A stretch of DNA of 64,000 bases from Muscardinus avellanarius. Taxonomy: Eukaryota; Chordata; Mammalia; Rodentia; Gliridae. This document shows, in pieces, positions 24,141 through 35,228 of this stretch. Below the pieces are notes generated by a model that worked only from the letters and a program-made list of their open reading frames with translations, searched no databases and was not told where the DNA came from. A program made the position numbers and the translations under genes. Where the stretch lies: assembly GCA_963383645.1 (NCBI GenBank), contig OY726569.1:76168135-76232134 (forward strand), in the 5' to 3' direction. The first letter of the stretch is position 1. The number at the start of each line of letters is the position of its first letter.

Positions 24141-24850
24141 CATAGTTATGTCTTTTAAAAATTGTTGGACATTGCTATAATCCCTTTGTTTTTCCTTGTT
24201 TTGTTCTTCTTAAATTATTATGTGTTAAAAACAAAAGTTTTCTTGCTTGAATTAGAAGTATTAGAAAAAATTTTCTGAACTTGATATCTTTGGACAGAAT
24301 TAAGGAGTAGGCGAACTTGGATGGGAAATAATTTTGTCTTTATTTTCACTAACCTTCGATTGAAATTTAGTGCTTCTTTCAATTATGAACCTAGGCACAA
24401 AATTTAGTAGAATAAACTCTACCTGTGGTTTCATTGACAATAGAAAACAGGTATTTCCAGATTACATTATTTGTTATCTCACATGTCTTAAAATATTACT
24501 TGTGCTCATCACTTCCTGAGAAATATATTAAATATTAGACCGATTGCTAAATCTTATATGAATTTTGTACATACTGTATTTTAAAATTATTTGATAATTT
24601 TATTTTTTTGTATACTTGATCTCTCTTTGAAATTATATACATTTTATTTTATGCATTCACAGGTATTATTCTGGAAGAATGTGTTTTTTGGGGGAGGAAC
24701 AGCACCTCTAGTAGATTTTATTTAGGATCTTTTCTTTCCAAATAATTTTCTCCCTCCCTCCTTTCTTCTTTTTTTTTTTTGAGATTTTTTTAAAAATTAT
24801 TTTTCCTATTCTTACAATCTTTTCATCATTGTGTTTTTGTTTTAACTCAG

Positions 24851-24954
24851 CTGACTCCACTGGAACCCATTCTCTGTACACAACATACAAAGACTATGAA
24901 ATTATGTTCCATGTTTCTACCATGCTGCCATACACGCCTAATAACAAGCAACAG
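24851..24954 (+). CDS. SIPA1L1: SIPA1L1 exon: Rap-GAP domain core
   Basis: A 104-nt internal exon. Its first two bases complete a Thr codon begun in the previous exon (A|CT), then 34 codons read [20 protein letters not shown], then [14 protein letters not shown], ending on a full codon (phase 0). [19 protein letters not shown] is the conserved Rap-GAP strand/helix segment that packs beside the catalytic helix encoded by the next exon. The acceptor is ttttaactcag and the donor CAG|gtaaga, a near-consensus site. Skipping this exon alone would shift the frame; skipping it with the previous exon (175+104=279 nt) would not. No substitution of a conserved residue is obvious. Confidence 0.96.
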
Positions 24955-25654
24955 GTAAGAGCCTTGTGTCATCTCTGCCCCCACTTTATTTTGTTTCCCC
25001 CAGCAGCCTCAGTAGCAAGTTTGTAAAATCTGAAACCAGAATTTAGTGACGCACCTGTCACAGCAGCAGGAGGCTCTGGGCTTTGTGGAAGTAAGGAATA
25101 GCAAATGAGCTGAAAACAAATGAAGAGACACAAATTCTAGGTTAACAACCAGCTGGGTGGCTTTGTGAATTAATCATTTGCTTTTCAGCCACAGGGACGG
25201 AGTTTTTCATGAAATCTGAAGAGAACAAGTTGAAATCATGGTGATTAAATGACTCTACAGGGTTGCAAAGAACATACAGGAGTGGGTGAAGTTCCCTCTT
25301 GAGAGGCCAGTGCAGAACACAGGAAAGGGCTGGTGTGTCATTTAGACCTCAGAGGCGATCTAGTATACTGACCTTGAGCCAAAATAAGTGTCAGTGGAAT
25401 CTCAGAGTAGTTTTGTCTTAATTTGTTCATCAGGAGATGGCAAAGGACATGAAGAACAATTGCACAGGTGATATGTCATATACAGCATCTCTTTTACAAA
25501 GCTCTAAAAGCATTCTCTTATTACTAAACTGTGAGAGAGCAAAATGCAGAAACTAGGAAGTGACAGATCGTTACAAAACAAAATAGAAATGGGCAGTGTT
25601 GCTTTTTAGAATATATGGTAGTCATGGGATGTTTTGTTGTTGTTTTCTGTGGAG

Positions 25655-25857
25655 GGTGTACTGGGAATTGAATTCAGGGGCATTCTACCTCTGAGTTACA
25701 CTCTCAGCTCTGTTTTATTGTTTGTTGTGAAGTAGGATCTCATTAGGTTTCTGAGAGTCTCACTACTTGCTGAGGCTGTCCTTGAACCTGTAATCCCTCC
25801 TATTTTTGCCTCTCTTGAGTACTGCAACTACAAGCAATGCCACCATGCCCACCTGTA
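25655..25857 (-). mobile_element. Dimeric SINE, antisense
   Basis: gtactgggaattgaattcagg, cattctacctctgagttaca, then a diverged B1 half to ccaccatgcccacctg. Confidence 0.88.
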
Positions 25858-25884
25858 ATGGTTGCTTTTTAAAAAGATATCTAT

Positions 25885-27110
25885 AAGAGTCATCTCAAGA
25901 TGGATCAAATATCTGGAAATTAGACCAGAGACTTTTTAAGTTACTAGAAGAGGGTATAGGTCCAACACTCCAGTACATAGGCAATAAGACCCCCAAAGTT
26001 CACAAAATTAAAATAAGGATTAATAAATTTGATGGCATTAAACTAAAAAGTTTTTGCTCATCTAAGGAAATAATGTAAGAATCTAGAAAGAGCCTACAGA
26101 ATGGGAGAAGATCTTTGCCAGCTATTCCTCAGATGGAGGATTAATATTTAGAATTATACAAAGAACTTAAAAGACTTAATAGTTTTTTTAAAAACCAATC
26201 AAGAAATGGACAGTTGAACTAAATAAACACTTCACAAAAGAAAGATACAAATGGCCAATAAAGACATGAAAAGATGTTTATCATTATCATTAACCATCAG
26301 GGAGATGCAAATCAAAACTAAGATTCCATATAACTCCAATTAGAATGACAATCATCAAAAAGTTAAACAACAATAAATTCTGACAACGATGTGGGGAAAT
26401 AGGAACTCTTCTACACTGTTGGTGGGATGGCAAATTAGTAAAGCGACTATGGATATCAGTGTTGAGATTCCTTAGAAAATTGGAAATGCATCTACCATAT
26501 GACCTAGCTATACCACTCCTGAGACTGAAATCAGAATATTATAATAATATATGCATATTCATGTTTATAGCGGCACAGGTCACAATAGCCAAATTATGGA
26601 ACCAACCCAGGTGTCCCAACAACAGATGAATGGATTACAAAATTGTGGTATATACACACAATAGAATTCTACTTAGTAATAAAGAAGAACAAAATTATGT
26701 TATTTGCAGGAAAACTGGTTATACATGGAGAGCATAATGTTAAGTGAGATTAGCCAGTTACAGAAAATGGTCATATGGTTTGTCTTATATGTGAAAGCTA
26801 GGCAATAGTTGGGATTCCAGAAGGACTTCAGATAATGCAGGAGAAACTCCAGTGGAGTGAGGGAGGAGGTCTAGGGAAAGGGGGCGGAGAGAGAGAGTTA
26901 GTTAAGGAAACACTTCCATGATGTTGTGAACATACATGAGAACACCAGTGCCAATCTCAATGCCCTGTATAGGGAAGGAGGGTAGGGGAGGGAGTCAGGG
27001 AAAGCTTCCAAGTTCTGTGCTGTGTCCATGTAGGTCACTGTCACTGAGCTACATTATCAGTGCGACTATAATGCACCAGTAAAAGTATTTAAAATTTATT
27101 TGAAAGAAAT
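25885..27110 (+). mobile_element. 5'-truncated L1, sense strand
   Basis: Follows the L1 ORF2 3' end: gcaataagacccccaaagtt, taaaataaggattaataaat, gaatgggagaagatctttgcc, aaccatcagggagatgcaa, ccaacccaggtgtcccaac, gttaagtgagattagccagt, followed by a G-rich then AC-type 3' UTR ending ~27110. No complete frame survives. Confidence 0.85.
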
Positions 27111-27547
27111 GATACAAACTAAAATTTAGAGGAACCAAAAGCTTTTATTTTCGTGGCCATTACAAACAGGAGCAGTCTGGTTTTACTTCTGACTTTAAAG
27201 TGGATGTAGGTTTTTATTATTGTCAGTTGTCTTACTAACATAGGCCAGCTGCAGATTGAACCACATTTTCTATCACAAATTTTAACCAAACACTGATTTA
27301 ATCTAACATCTCACCGCTTTAGTTTTGATTAAGTCACAAATCTAAGTAATGAGATTTTACTTTTCATAATTACCAGAGAAATTAAAAATAGGAAGCAAAG
27401 CAATGAATCAACTATAAATCTGAAATAAACCTGTTTTAAGATAAACTCCTTGATCTGGGCATTGATGACAATTTGTTTTACAAGACCTCCAAGTTCTAGA
27501 TTGCACCAAGGTAAACACACCATGCTAAAAAAGATACTAAGGTTCTT

Positions 27548-27733
27548 CTTTTGGGGGGTTGCGGCGGGTTCTGGGGATTGAACCCAGGGACATTCTACTT
27601 CTCAGCTCCATTTTTTAACTTATTTTGAAATAGGGTTTTGCCTCACACATTGGTCTCAAATTCAAATCTGTGACCCTCCTGTCTCAGCCTCTCAAGGACT
27701 GGGATTACAGGTGTGCACCACAGTGCCTGGCTG
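27548..27733 (-). mobile_element. Dimeric SINE, antisense
   Basis: gggttctggggattgaaccc, ctcagctccatttttta, cctcctgtctcagcctctc ... cagtgcctggct. Confidence 0.88.
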
Positions 27734-27802
27734 ATAACTAGAGTTCTTATTCTGGCCAGTCAGTGGATTAAAAAATTTAAGAATATTAACAAATGGCCTT
27801 TT

Positions 27803-27998
27803 GTGTGTGTGTGGGGGGGGGTACTGGGGTTCCTGGAAGCCCTTCTACCTCCGGGCTACACTCCCAGGCCTATTTTACATTTTTATTTGGAAACAGGGTC
27901 TCCTAAGCCAGCGTGCGCAGCTGGCTTTGAACCTGCGCAATCCTCCTGTCTCTGCCTCCCAAGCGTGGGGATTACAAGCATGCGCCACCACGGCCAGC
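27803..27998 (-). mobile_element. Dimeric SINE (type II), antisense
   Basis: ggttcctggaagcccttctac, gcctcccaagcgtgggga. Target duplication acaaatggcctttt / acaaatgacctttt (27789-27802, 27999-28012). Young copy. Confidence 0.95.
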
Positions 27999-28240
27999 AC
28001 AAATGACCTTTTAAGAAGAGGTAAAGGTTTACTCAGAAAGATGAGATTTGTGAGGGGGTAAAATAATTAATATTAGATTCAGTTATTTCTAAGTAAATGA
28101 GGTACAGAGTAGAATGAGTTGCCATATAAATGGGCAACTATCTTAATTATGTAATTTGAAATCTAATCAATACAAAAATATTATGGTCCTAAATCAGAAT
28201 GAGAAGGTAATTGGTACTGCTACATATTAAAATGTTTTCA

Positions 28241-28441
28241 GAACCAGGTATGGTGGTACATGCCTGTAATCCCAGTACTTGGGAGGCTGATACAGGAGGA
28301 TTGCAGGTTTGAGGTCAGCTTCAGCAATTTAGTGAGACCTTTAGCAGCTTAGTGAGACTGTTTCAAAATAAAAAATAACAAAAGGGATGGGGTGTAGCTC
28401 AGAGGTGGAATGCCCCTGGGTCCAATCCCAAGTACCAAAAT
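28241..28441 (+). mobile_element. Dimeric SINE, sense
   Basis: gaaccaggtatggtggtacat head, linker cagcaatttagtgagacctt, ID-like half ending cccaagtacc. Confidence 0.9.
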
Positions 28442-28756
28442 AAATTTTATTAATTTTTATTTTCTAGCTAATAAATTCTTCTATGTAGATAACTATGCTC
28501 AGGAAAAAATAGGAAGAACCTATTTTGAAAAATTTCTGTTACTTTTTTATGAATATAATCTTTCATTATATAGAACATAAAAGGGATAAACAAGTTTGCT
28601 TCTGCTTGGGTTCTTTATTATGATACCAATTCCAGGTAACAAGACACATGTTAAAGAATGTCATTGCATGGAAAAATACAATATTTATGCAGGAAAGGTT
28701 TTAATAAACAGATAAATAGTATTTTGGTACTATAAGTTCTGGAGTGTATGAATTTT

Positions 28757-28889
28757 TTCTGTACTAGAGATTGAACCCCACCGTTAGAGAGAGAAAGAAA
28801 GAGAGAGAGAGGGAGGGAGGGAGGGAGGGAGATTGAGATTGAACCCAGGAGTGTTCTACCTCCAAGATACTCTTCAGGCCCTTTTTATT

Positions 28890-28940
<51 letters not shown>

Positions 28941-29260
28941 TGGGTCTGCAGATGGAACCCAGGGGCATTTGACCTCCGAGCTCCAACCCTTGCCCTACTT
29001 TTTATTCTTTATTTTGAAACCGGGTCTAACTGAGTTGCAGAGGGCCTCACTAAGTAGCTGAGGCTGTCTGAGAACCGCGATCTTCCAGGTCTCAGCCTCC
29101 CGAATGCTGGGATTACAAGTGTGTGCCACCACGCCTGGCTTATTTTTTATTTTGAAACAGACTCTCTCCTTAAGTTGCTGAGGCTGGCCATGAACCTGCA
29201 ATCCTCCTGTCTCAGTCCTTCAAGTGCTGTGATTACAGGCATCCACCACCATGCCTAGCC
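28757..29260 (-). mobile_element. SINE split by a second SINE (nested)
   Basis: Outer antisense SINE: ID-like half to 28885 (including GA/GGGA repeats), then B1 half 29141-29260 (aagttgctgaggctggccatg ... ccatgcctagcc). A complete type I antisense SINE (28941-29140) sits between, at the end of a (TTTA)n tract. Same geometry as 8190-8646. Confidence 0.88.
28886..28940. repeat. (TTTA)n microsatellite
   Basis: About 14 units at the nested SINE junction. Confidence 0.95.
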
Positions 29261-29660
29261 TATATTAATAATTTTTAATTAATGATATATTTTGTGTAGC
29301 ATTCAGTTTAGGCCTGTCTTTATTTCCATTACATCTGATTAAATATTTGTTTAGAAATTATGTAAATTGCCTCAATTGAAGCTAATTTGGGTTGTTTTCA
29401 AATTACTAAAGTTTTAACTTTAAGTACATTTTAATGTACTTTTAAGTACATTTTTTTTTCAAGAATTCTAATAACGCCCCTATTCTCAATCCTAATATAA
29501 AAGACTACTGTTTCTCCCACTTGTCAGCCAATACTAGATCATTTATTTTGCGGCATGTAATTTGTGTGCTCTAATATCACTAAAATTTTTTTAAAAGAAC
29601 AAGTGTAAAATTTCACACTTAGTTGTTTTTCTCTCTAAGCGCTTCCATAAAATAAATATG

Positions 29661-29878
29661 AGCCGGGCGTGGTGGCACATGCTTGTAATCCCCGCACTTG
29701 GGGGGCGGAGACAGGAGGATCACGCAGGTTCAAAGCCAGCCTCACCGGCTTGAGGCCCTGTTTCCAAATAAAAATATAAAATAGGTCTGGGAGTGTAGCC
29801 CGGATGTAGAAGTGTTCTATCCCCAGTACTGCCAAAAATAAAAATAAAATTAAATAAATAAATAAATAAGTAAGAAAA
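29661..29878 (+). mobile_element. Dimeric SINE (type II), sense
   Basis: agccgggcgtggtggcacat head, cgcaggttcaaagccagcc, gtctgggagtgtagcccgg, and an (AAAT)n-type tail. It lacks the last ~12 bp of the ID-like part seen in other type II copies. Confidence 0.93.
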
Positions 29879-30573
29879 ATAGAAATTGAACTATGTTATA
29901 AACCTTCTAAAAACAGGCAGTAGCCTAGAATGATTTGGGCTGCCTGAATTTGAAAATCACATACATGCCGTGCGATTTAATGTACAACAGAAGGTGATCT
30001 GAAGCAGCTTTTACTGTAAGTAAGGAAGCTGTTTAAGCCTGAAGTTTAACCTGCCTTCAAACCGTCACTCCATTGTGGAATAGAATAGCATTCATTTCTG
30101 CACTCCCAGCCTGTGACACAAAAAGCCCATCTGAAAACACCTTGGCCACATTTTCTTCAAGTGCAGCCGATTAAACCAGGAAGTAAATTGCATTGTAATT
30201 ACTTCAGCCATTCTCATGTCTCAAAATCTTCCCCATAGCAGGTTTCTTTTTTATATGAAAATGAATCAAAACTGTTGTTATAGAAACCGAGGATTTGTAA
30301 TTGCTGGCACTTGGCATAATATGCCAGATCTTGGTTGGATATATATGACTGGCTGTGCCTTTTATGCAAATTTCAGAATATGCAGTTCCATATTCTTTAG
30401 AAGGAATGACAAGTGACAGGCTAAAATGCTGGCAATAACTGCATAGATTAGCTATCCTAGTCCATACTGATTAGTAATGAGTATTATAAATATGGTTACA
30501 CAAGCGTATTAGAGAGGGAGGATCAGAGAGTTGTATTTTACGTGTTTTACGTTGGATGCTTGTTTTCTTGTAG
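29879..30573. other. Repeat-free block immediately upstream of Asn-thumb exon
   Basis: About 700 bp without SINE, LINE or microsatellite, unlike the surrounding intron. It contains tggcataatatgcca (30312-30326, inverted arms TGGCATA/TATGCCA around one base) and atgcaaat (30364-30371, octamer-type). Possible conserved non-coding element; function is inference only. Confidence 0.35.
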
Positions 30574-30731
30574 CTCCTACGCAAGCGGCACATTGGAAAT
30601 GACATCGTAACGATCGTTTTCCAAGAGCCTGGAGCACAGCCATTCAGTCCGAAAAACATCAGGTCCCACTTCCAGCATGTCTTCGTCGTTGTCAGGGCTC
30701 ACAACCCCTGCACCGACAGTGTCTGTTACAG
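30574..30731 (+). CDS. SIPA1L1: SIPA1L1 exon: catalytic Asn-thumb helix of Rap-GAP
   Basis: A 158-nt exon, 52 codons plus 2 nt. It begins [20 protein letters not shown] and continues [20 protein letters not shown], then [21 protein letters not shown] is the Rap-GAP signature: by homology with Rap1GAP, the Asn of IGND (codon 30598-30600, AAT) is the Asn-thumb that stabilises GTP hydrolysis on Rap, which lacks the usual Gln. It is intact, so a catalytically competent GAP is expected. The acceptor is tttcttgtag and the donor CAG|gtgggt, a somewhat weaker donor than its neighbours. The last two bases (AG) pair with T of the next exon to give Ser. Preceded by ~700 bp of repeat-free intron. Confidence 0.97.
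30598..30600 (+). other. SIPA1L1: Predicted catalytic Asn-thumb codon (Rap-GAP)
   Basis: AAT codon, Asn in HIGNDIV. Seen: the motif and its intact reading frame. Known: Rap-GAPs of the Rap1GAP/SIPA1 class supply an Asn rather than an arginine finger. Inferred: this residue has that role here. Confidence 0.85.
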
Positions 30732-31167
30732 GTGGGTCTCAGTGCTACAGGGCTGCTGGTGGTCCTGCAGAGCCCCCGTCCGGCTCTGCTTCTGAAGTGG
30801 CAGTGGGAAGATTGTTGCTGTTTATTTTTTTCTTTAAATTGTGTGTGCAGTTGGCTGAATTCACATGATAGCATAACCTGTAGCATTAACATTCCCCGGA
30901 CTTGGTAGACACCTGCTGTTTATATTTGCACCTCCTTCTTGGGCAGTGTCTTTCCTCCCATATCATCTGGTCACTAAATAACTAATTAATCATTTCTGCT
31001 AATTTTTATATACATGTATTGGCATGGCAAAAGCTGAGGAGAATGATAATAAATAAAAGAGAAAAGAGAAAAGATCATTTTTCAAAAATTGTTATTATTA
31101 AAAAACAAACTCTTGCTTAGGACTTCCTTGATTCATTCAAACATTTCTGTTTGTTTGTTTGTTTGGG

Positions 31168-31382
31168 ATTTGTTGTTATTATTTGATACCGGGGATTGAA
31201 CTTAGAGACATTTTACCTTCAAGCTACACCCCCAGCTCTTTTTTAACATTATGTTTTAAAACTGGGTCTCAGTAGTTTGCTAAGAGTCTTGGTACATGAT
31301 GAGGCTGGCCTTGAACCTGTGATTCTTCTGTCTCTGCCTCCCAAGTACTGGGATTGCAGGTGTGCGCCACTGTGCTTGGCTT
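31168..31382 (-). mobile_element. Dimeric SINE, antisense
   Basis: ataccggggattgaactta, caagctacacccccagctc, cctcccaagtactgggattg ... ctgtgcttggct. Confidence 0.88.
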
Positions 31383-32069
31383 CACCCTAACTTCGCTAAG
31401 TATACTCTTAGGGGCATTTCTTTGTTTTCTTAAGCATCTGTTGAAATTGTCTCACTGTCGATTGTTGACTCACTTTCCTGAGTATCTGGGTCCAGGCAGC
31501 TGCCTGCGAAGGCCTTTACTGGAGGGATTGGGTGCTGAAGGGAATAGGAACCTCTGGTGCTGTCTTGATGTGGACAAAGTGCAGAGATCTCCTAGCAGTT
31601 TTATGATGTATCGTATGCATCACGTCTTTCACAATATAAAAGTTCAGCATATCTTCCCATCCCCTAAAATTTGGATTGCTAGGCTTTGTAATTTGGGGAT
31701 TTATTTTGAAGTACTGTAACTACCTGCACAGAAAGTGACCAACACAGACAGTTGACTTATGAGATCTGCTGCTGTCTAATTCTAGCAGTTATTCAGGTTA
31801 ATTCCAGGAGTAAATAGTTAAAGCAACAAAGCAGGTAAAGCTTACTCTGGGCAACTGCTGACTGTTGCCATCCTTGCTGATATTGTGGTAACTGTGCAAG
31901 TTGACTCTTGTTCTTGGCTCAGCACTATTCTATCTGCTTTATGTGTGTTACATCATTTCATCCTTAAAACCTGTGAGGGTACTTTATTTATCTTCATTTT
32001 CGGATGATGAAGTTTAAGCATACAGTGGCCAGATAACTCTACCTGAGGTCAGCTGGCAGAATTAGTAAC

Positions 32070-32163
32070 TGTTTGTTTGTTTGTTTGTTTTTGACAGTGC
32101 TAGGGATTGCACCTAGGACCTCACACATTGTAGATAAGTGTTCTACCATTGAGCTACATCCTA
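32070..32163 (-). mobile_element. Full-type ID element, antisense
   Basis: (TGTT)n tail, gacagtgctagggattgcac, gtagataagtgttctaccat, gagctacatcctaaccc. Directly abuts an L1 3' end. Confidence 0.8.
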
Positions 32164-33262
32164 ACCCTTTTTATTTTAATTTTTTTTATTGGTGCATTAT
32201 AGTCATACATTTTCATGGGGTAAAAGATGGTGGAGACAGACATGCACACATCATCCAATTAGCCCTTACCCAATTCTTGCCCGATTCCCTCCTCCTCCTT
32301 CCTCTTCATGTTTGACTTAATGGTTGGTTTTGATATGTTTGTTAATGTACTTCATGTACATTAGGAAATCTCCCTCTTCCCCACTTCTCTTCTCCTCAGG
32401 TCACCTTATTTGCTCATCTCTAGTATCTCCTTCTTTGTCTAGAGTTCCTCCTATGACCCATTTTCTTCCTAGCTTCCACATATTAGGGTGAGCATCCGAT
32501 TTCTTATTTTTTGTAACTGACTAATCTCACTTGGCTTAATGTTCTCCAGCTCTATCCATTTATCTGTAAATGACGTAATTATGATTTTCTTTATGCCTGA
32601 GTAAAATTCCATTGTGTACATATTCCATGTTTTGTAATCAGTTCATCTGTTGATGGACATCTTTGCTGGTTCCATAGTCTGGCAATTGTGAATTGTGCAG
32701 CTATGAACATAGATACACATGGATTAGTTTAGCAATTTGTTTTCCATTCTTTTGGGTAGATACCCAGAAGTGGTATTGCTGGATTGTATGGTAATCCTAT
32801 TCTTCAAATATCCTCCATACTGTTTTCCAAAGTGATTGCACTAATTTGCAATCTCACCAACAGTGTATTAGAGTTCCCACTTCTCCATATTTGTTGTTTT
32901 TTGCATTTTGAATGATTGCCATTCTAGTTGGAGTTAGGTGAAATCTCAGGGTAGTTTTGATTTGTATCTCTCTGATTGCTAATGATGTTGAACATTTTTT
33001 CTTACATTTATTGGCCATTTGAATTTCTTCTTTTGTTAAGTGTCTATTTAGTTCACTTGTCCATTTTGATTGGATTATTTGTTTTCTTAGTGCTGAGTTT
33101 CTTGAGTTCTCTGTATATTCTAGATATTAATCCTCTATCAAAGGAGTAGGTGGCAAAAATCTCCCATTCTGTTGGCTCTTGGTTGCTGTTCTTGATAATT
33201 TCCTTTGCTGTACAGAAGCTCTTCCATTTAATGCAATCCCACGTATTGATTCACCTTTTAGT
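32164..33262 (-). mobile_element. 5'-truncated L1, antisense (copy a)
   Basis: T-rich 3' end, ttggtgcattatagtcatac, then reverse-strand ORF2 landmarks: taatctcacttggcttaatg, tctgttgatggacatctttg, tgaacatagatacacatgg, ttgcaatctcaccaacagtg, ctctatcaaaggagtaggtgg. Ends near caatcccacgtattgattc. No intact frame. Confidence 0.88.
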
Positions 33263-33500
33263 TTCTTATAATCTTACGTCTTATTGGAATTCAGGGTGAT
33301 AGAAGCATACGTGCACACAGTATTCATTGAGCCTTCCTCCAGTTCCCATCCTGTTCCCCCCTCTTCCCCTGCTCAGCAGTGATTGACTTTGATAAGTTTG
33401 TGTATCTACATCGTGTCCATAGAGGTGTTACCCTCTTCCCCCTCATCTTCCTCATTAGGTCCCCTTCTTTTTTTTTCCTTGTAATTTATTTTTTATTCTT
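33263..33500 (-). mobile_element. Short L1 3' UTR-like segment, antisense (copy b)
   Basis: ttcagggtgatagaagcatac, gtgcacacagtattcattg and C/T-rich tracts parallel the 3' UTR at the start of copies a and c, suggesting a very short third L1 3' end between them. Confidence 0.5.
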
Positions 33501-34582
33501 TTTAAAAATGTTTTTATTGGTGCATTGTATTTATACATCATAATGGGGTAAAAAACTTATGTAGACATACATGCACACATCACCCAGCCAGTCCCCTCCC
33601 CATCCCTCCCTCCCATGCTTGTCTTAGTGGTTGATGGTCCCCTTCTTTACTCAACTAAAATTTCTCCTCCTTTGTCTGGAGTCCCTCTTATGTCCCATTT
33701 TCTCCCTAACTTCCTCATATGAGGGAGAACATCTAACCTTTCACCTTTTGTGACTGACTGATCTCACTTAGCATAATGTTCTCCAGTTCCATCCATTTTC
33801 CTAAAAATTAAATAATTTTGTTCTTCTTTATGGCTGAGTAGAATTCTATTGTGTATATATCCCGTAGTTTTTTTTTTTTTTTTAATCCATTGATCTGTTG
33901 ATAGACATCTTGGCTGGTTTCATAGTCTGGCAATTGTGAATTGTGCCGCTATAAACATAGATATGCACGCATTATTTTGGTAGTTTGGTTTCCATTGTTT
34001 TGGATAGATGCCTGGGAGTGATAGATAGATGCCTAGGACATACCAGTTGGCTCATACAGTAGATTCACTCCCATTCTTCTGAGGATCCTCCATACCGCTT
34101 TCCAAAGTGGTTGCACTAATCTGCAGTTTCACCAACAGTCTATCAGAGTTCCTACTCCACATCTTTGCCAGTGTTGGTTGTTATTTGTGTTTTTAATGAT
34201 TGCCATTTTAATTGGAGTTAGGTAAAATCTCAGGGGAGTTTTGATTAGAACCTCTCTGATTGCTAATGATGAAAATTTTTCACACATTTATTGGCTATTT
34301 GTATTTTTTTGTGAAGTGTCTATTTAATTTACTTGCCCATTTTTTATTGGGTTATTTATTTTTTTGGCAGTGAGTTTTTGAGTTCTCTTTATATTCTAGA
34401 TACTAATCCTCTGTCAAAGGAGTAGCCCCCAAAAATCTTCTGTCATTCTATCTTCTCTCTCTTCAGGTCCTTGATAGTTTCCTTTGCTACATAGAAGCTC
34501 TTCAGTTTATTGCAATCCCCCCCTCAACAAGATCCCAAAGGCACAAGAAATTAAAATAAGGATTAATATGTGGGATTGCACT
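33501..34582 (-). mobile_element. L1 antisense with 5' inversion (copy c)
   Basis: The 3' UTR (attggtgcattgtatttatac) and reverse ORF2 landmarks repeat those of copy a up to gtttattgcaatcccc (~34520). The sequence then switches strand: 34524-34582 (aacaagatcccaaaggcac, ttaaaataaggattaatatg, tgggattgcacta) reads in the L1 sense direction and matches 25985-26042 of the sense L1. This is the twin-priming 5' inversion seen in L1 insertions. Confidence 0.82.
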
Positions 34583-34586
34583 AACC

Positions 34587-34705
34587 TTTTATCTTATTTT
34601 GAAAAACGGCCTCATTAAGTTGCCTAGGCTGGCCTTGAACTGGAGATCCTCTTGCCTGAGCCTTCAAGTACCTGCAATTACAGGGGTGTGACACTGTGCC
34701 CAGCC
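34587..34705 (-). mobile_element. B1-type fragment, antisense
   Basis: gcctcattaagttgcctagg, ctggccttgaactggagatc, acactgtgcccagcc. Confidence 0.75.
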
Positions 34706-35228
34706 AGAGTAGACTGGAGTGCACTCCATCTGCTAGAGCCCAGCCTGTTAACCACATTGCTGCTGCCCCTCTTGCATGCCATGGAAGCTGGGCCTCCATA
34801 GCAGCTTTGCAGGTACTTTTGCCTATGTGAATACCCAAGACCAGAGAGGTCGATTGTTTCCAAGGCTCCCAGGAGTGGAAACCCTGAAAGTGGAGAGCTG
34901 CATCTGAAGCCTCTTGGCAGGGGTCCAATCTTTGGGAGCCACTTGAGTAATCATAGAATAAACATGGATAAGCACAGAACATCAGCTATCACTGAGATGG
35001 ATAACTTTTTATTTAGCAAATGCCCAAGCATTTGGAACATGCTATCTTCTGGATTCATGCAAAGGATTTCATATTACCTTGAGGTCGAAAGCTAAGCCTT
35101 TTTTGAATGGGCATGAGAAGTGGAAAAGTGTATAATTTATTTTAAAGAAAGTTTCTTCTTTTCAAGCCTTTGTTGTTAGTACTGTCCACTATAGATACAA
35201 AATAAGAGCCATATATTAATTCTATATA

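Larger units (their letters stand above)
14452..24850 (+). other. SIPA1L1: Intron between the first and second visible SIPA1L1 exons
   Basis: A 10,399-bp GT-AG intron (donor gtaaga, acceptor taactcag). It holds about ten dimeric SINEs in both orientations, several with clean target-site duplications, an antisense MaLR-type LTR interrupted by a SINE (16456-17130), a second antisense LTR-like element (20823-21210), a MER5-like hAT fragment (23470-23640) and an ID fragment (21998-22073). Little is recognisable in 14452-15666, 19138-20822, 22701-23469 and 24153-24850. No coding segment was recognised. Confidence 0.9.
24955..30573 (+). other. SIPA1L1: Intron before the Asn-thumb exon
   Basis: A 5,619-bp GT-AG intron (donor gtaaga, acceptor ttcttgtag). 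It contains a 1.2-kb 5'-truncated sense L1 (25885-27110), SINEs at 25655, 27548, 27803, 28241, the nested set 28757-29260 and 29661, and purine-rich and TTTA simple repeats. 24955-25654 and 29261-29660 show nothing recognisable. 29879-30573, directly before the exon, is free of SINE, LINE and simple repeats. Confidence 0.9.

Noticed and set aside
34581..34982. 133-codon minus-strand open frame
   Set aside because: Its end runs into an antisense B1 fragment and the rest is featureless; a chance frame.
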